Of a DNA stretch of 64,000 bases, positions 62,528 to 64,000 are shown in pieces. The stretch lies in the NCBI RefSeq assembly GCF_022347545.1, contig NZ_JAKREW010000019.1, positions 1-64,000 of the forward strand, in the 5' to 3' direction. The stretch's first letter is position 1. Every line of letters begins with the position of its first letter. Position numbers and translations under genes: made by a program. Below the pieces are notes generated by a model that saw only the letters and a list, made by a program, of their open reading frames with translations, did not search any database and was not told the DNA's origin. Source of the DNA: Terribium retamae. Its GTDB lineage: Bacteria > Pseudomonadota > Alphaproteobacteria > Rhizobiales > Rhizobiaceae.

Positions 62528-63997
62528 ATGGCAGACGCAGACGACGTGCTTTGCGCCGAGGCAGACGACCATTTCCACGATGAATGTGGCGTCTTCGGCA
62601 TTTTCGGTCGCCAGGATGCGGCCGCCATCACCACATTGGGGCTTCATGCCCTGCAGCATCGGGGCCAGGAGGCTGCGGGCATCGTCTCGTATGACGGTAG
62701 CCAATTCCATGTCGAACGGCATGTAGGCCTGATCGGCGATACTTTCACGAAGCAATCCGTGATCGACCGGTTGCAGGGCAACCGCGCCATCGGCCATACG
62801 CGCTACGCAACCACCGGCGGTGCCGGCCTGCGCAATGTACAGCCCTTCTTCGCCGAGCTTTCGACCGGCGGTCTTGCCGTCGCCCATAACGGCAACATCA
62901 CCAATGCCCTGACCGTGCAGCGTACCTTGCAGAAGCAGGGTTCGATCTTCTCCTCGACTTCCGATACCGAGACGATCCTGCACCTCGTCGCCACGTCCAA
63001 GGAACGCGACATCAACTCCCGCTTCATTGAAGCGATCCGCCAGTTGGAGGGCGCATTCTCGCTGGTGGCACTGACCTCAAAGAAGATGATCGGCGTGCGC
63101 GACCCGCTCGGCATCCGCCCGCTGGTGCTGGGCGATCTCGACGGCGCTTGGATTCTTGCGTCGGAAACCTGCGCCCTCGATATCATCGGCGCTCGCTTCG
63201 TGCGTGACCTCAAGCCAGGCGAAATGGTCGTCGTTACCGCCAAAGGCATCGAGAGCCATTTCCCGTTCGAGCAGCAAAAGACCCGTTTCTGCATCTTCGA
63301 ATATGTTTACTTCGCCCGTCCGGACTCGTCCGTCGAAGGCCGCAACGTCTATGACGTCAGGAAGCGCATCGGCGTGGAGCTTGCCCGTGAAAATCCCGTC
63401 GAGGCCGATATCGTCGTGCCGGTGCCGGATTCCGGCACCCCGGCCGCCATCGGCTTCTCCCAGGAAGCCGGCATCCCATTCGAGCTCGGCATCATCCGCA
63501 ACCACTATGTCGGCCGCACCTTCATTTCGCCGGGCGATTCCATTCGTCACATGGGCGTGAAGCTGAAGCACAACGCCAACCGCCGCATGATCGAAGGCAA
63601 GCGCGTGGTGCTGGTCGACGATTCGATCGTGCGCGGCACCACCTCGCAAAAGATCGTACAGATGGTTCGCGATGCCGGTGCCAAGGAAGTGCATATGCGC
63701 ATCGCTTCACCGCCGACGCGGGCGTCCTGCTTCTACGGCGTCGATACACCGGAAAAATCGAAGCTCCTGGCTTCCCGTATGTCCATCGAGGAAATGGCCG
63801 AGTTCATCCGTGTCGACACGCTCGGCTTCCTCACCATCGAGGGGCTTTATCGTGCTGTCGGCGAAGCCACCCGCAATGACGAGCAGCCGCAGTTCTGCGA
63901 CGCCTGCTTCACGGGACAATATCCGACACGCCTGCTCGACCATGAAGGTGCCGACAATGTGCGCACGCTGTCGCTTCTGGCGAGCGGAGGGCAGTAA
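62528..63997 (+). CDS. purF: Amidophosphoribosyltransferase
   Basis: A 489-residue enzyme making phosphoribosylamine from PRPP and glutamine, the committed purine step. The N-terminal glutaminase begins HDECGVFGIFG; Cys20 is the nucleophile, so residues 1-19 are a propeptide to be removed, as in Bacillus-type PurF. Next HRGQEAAGIVSYDG and IGHTRYATTGG; the PRTase domain has the PRPP loop VVLVDDSIVRGTTSQ. The end FCDACFTGQYPTRLLDHEG includes Cys residues that could ligate an Fe-S cluster (with CASCFYGVDTPE-type block, here TRASCFYGVDTPEKS). Complete; its stop is three bases from the window end. Confidence 0.97.
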   Translation: MADADDVLCAEADDHFHDECGVFGIFGRQDAAAITTLGLHALQHRGQEAAGIVSYDGSQFHVERHVGLIGDTFTKQSVIDRLQGNRAIGHTRYATTGGAGLRNVQPFFAELSTGGLAVAHNGNITNALTVQRTLQKQGSIFSSTSDTETILHLVATSKERDINSRFIEAIRQLEGAFSLVALTSKKMIGVRDPLGIRPLVLGDLDGAWILASETCALDIIGARFVRDLKPGEMVVVTAKGIESHFPFEQQKTRFCIFEYVYFARPDSSVEGRNVYDVRKRIGVELARENPVEADIVVPVPDSGTPAAIGFSQEAGIPFELGIIRNHYVGRTFISPGDSIRHMGVKLKHNANRRMIEGKRVVLVDDSIVRGTTSQKIVQMVRDAGAKEVHMRIASPPTRASCFYGVDTPEKSKLLASRMSIEEMAEFIRVDTLGFLTIEGLYRAVGEATRNDEQPQFCDACFTGQYPTRLLDHEGADNVRTLSLLASGGQ

Positions 63998-64000
63998 GTC

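Overview
The window is a gene-dense, GC-rich chromosomal segment of an alphaproteobacterium. The best fit is order Hyphomicrobiales (Rhizobiales), probably the Phyllobacteriaceae/Mesorhizobium-Aminobacter neighbourhood. This rests on a DUF982 gene, an IalB-family periplasmic protein, the sdhE-mfd and recG-DUF502-glmS-glmU blocks, the topA-rnr-DUF983-NUDIX order, palindromic repeats of the rhizobial TTAGAGC / GCATGATC type, and an alphaproteobacterial heat-shock promoter before clpP. No database search was possible, so genus is inference. The first 190 bases are almost pure C and look like an assembly or sequencing artefact at a contig edge.

Layout. 0.2-6.4 kb: an AsmA/DUF3971 envelope protein, a 1-Cys Bcp/PrxQ peroxiredoxin, a membrane-anchored LytM (M23) protein and a DUF982 protein. 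6.5-9.3 kb: tRNA-Asp(GTC), tRNA-Val(TAC) and one ORF that joins a GT25 glycosyltransferase to an O-antigen-ligase-like membrane domain. 9.3-14.7 kb: the proteostasis block hupB-type HU, lon, clpX, clpP with several intrinsic terminators. 14.9-25.3 kb: an accessory stretch with a secreted two-half repeat protein, a DAO-type flavoenzyme, a barstar-like protein, a P450, a methyltransferase, a cupin, metY, CoA-binding, GNAT, enoyl-CoA hydratase and hotdog proteins, and a divergent ECF sigma/AhpD pair. 25.5-31.4 kb: rplM-rpsI, a glycerophosphodiesterase, an IalB protein, an orphan peptide-binding protein and a FrnE-like DsbA protein. 31.4-44.9 kb: mfd-sdhE, a compact RiPP locus, recG, DUF502, glmS, glmU, ccdA. 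45.4-53.4 kb: topA-rnr-DUF983-NUDIX-MFS and a methyltransferase. 53.6-64 kb: a frameshifted DUF4287 gene, rpsF-rpsR-rplI, cfa, ynfA, an Rsm22 methyltransferase, dnaB, radA, cvpA and purF.

The most interesting item is the two-gene locus at 35.27-37.60 kb. An 84-residue peptide has an LSDPSKALKAKGL-type leader of the nitrile-hydratase-leader class, a Gly-Gly, and a 20-residue Val/Thr-rich tail without cysteine. It lies directly upstream of a B12-binding radical SAM protein with a CX7CX2C cluster motif, of the RiPP-maturation C-methyltransferase class. A near-ideal CRP-type palindrome (TGTGA-N6-TCACA with extended arms) lies 67 bases before the peptide start, and a strong hairpin separates peptide from enzyme. 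No protease, transporter or immunity gene is adjacent.

Other points worth a look are several RNA-level control candidates (metY leader, a terminator overlapping the cupin ribosome-binding site, a perfect hairpin over the ynfA start), the GT25-ligase fusion, a barstar-like gene without a barnase, and the DUF4287 frameshift.
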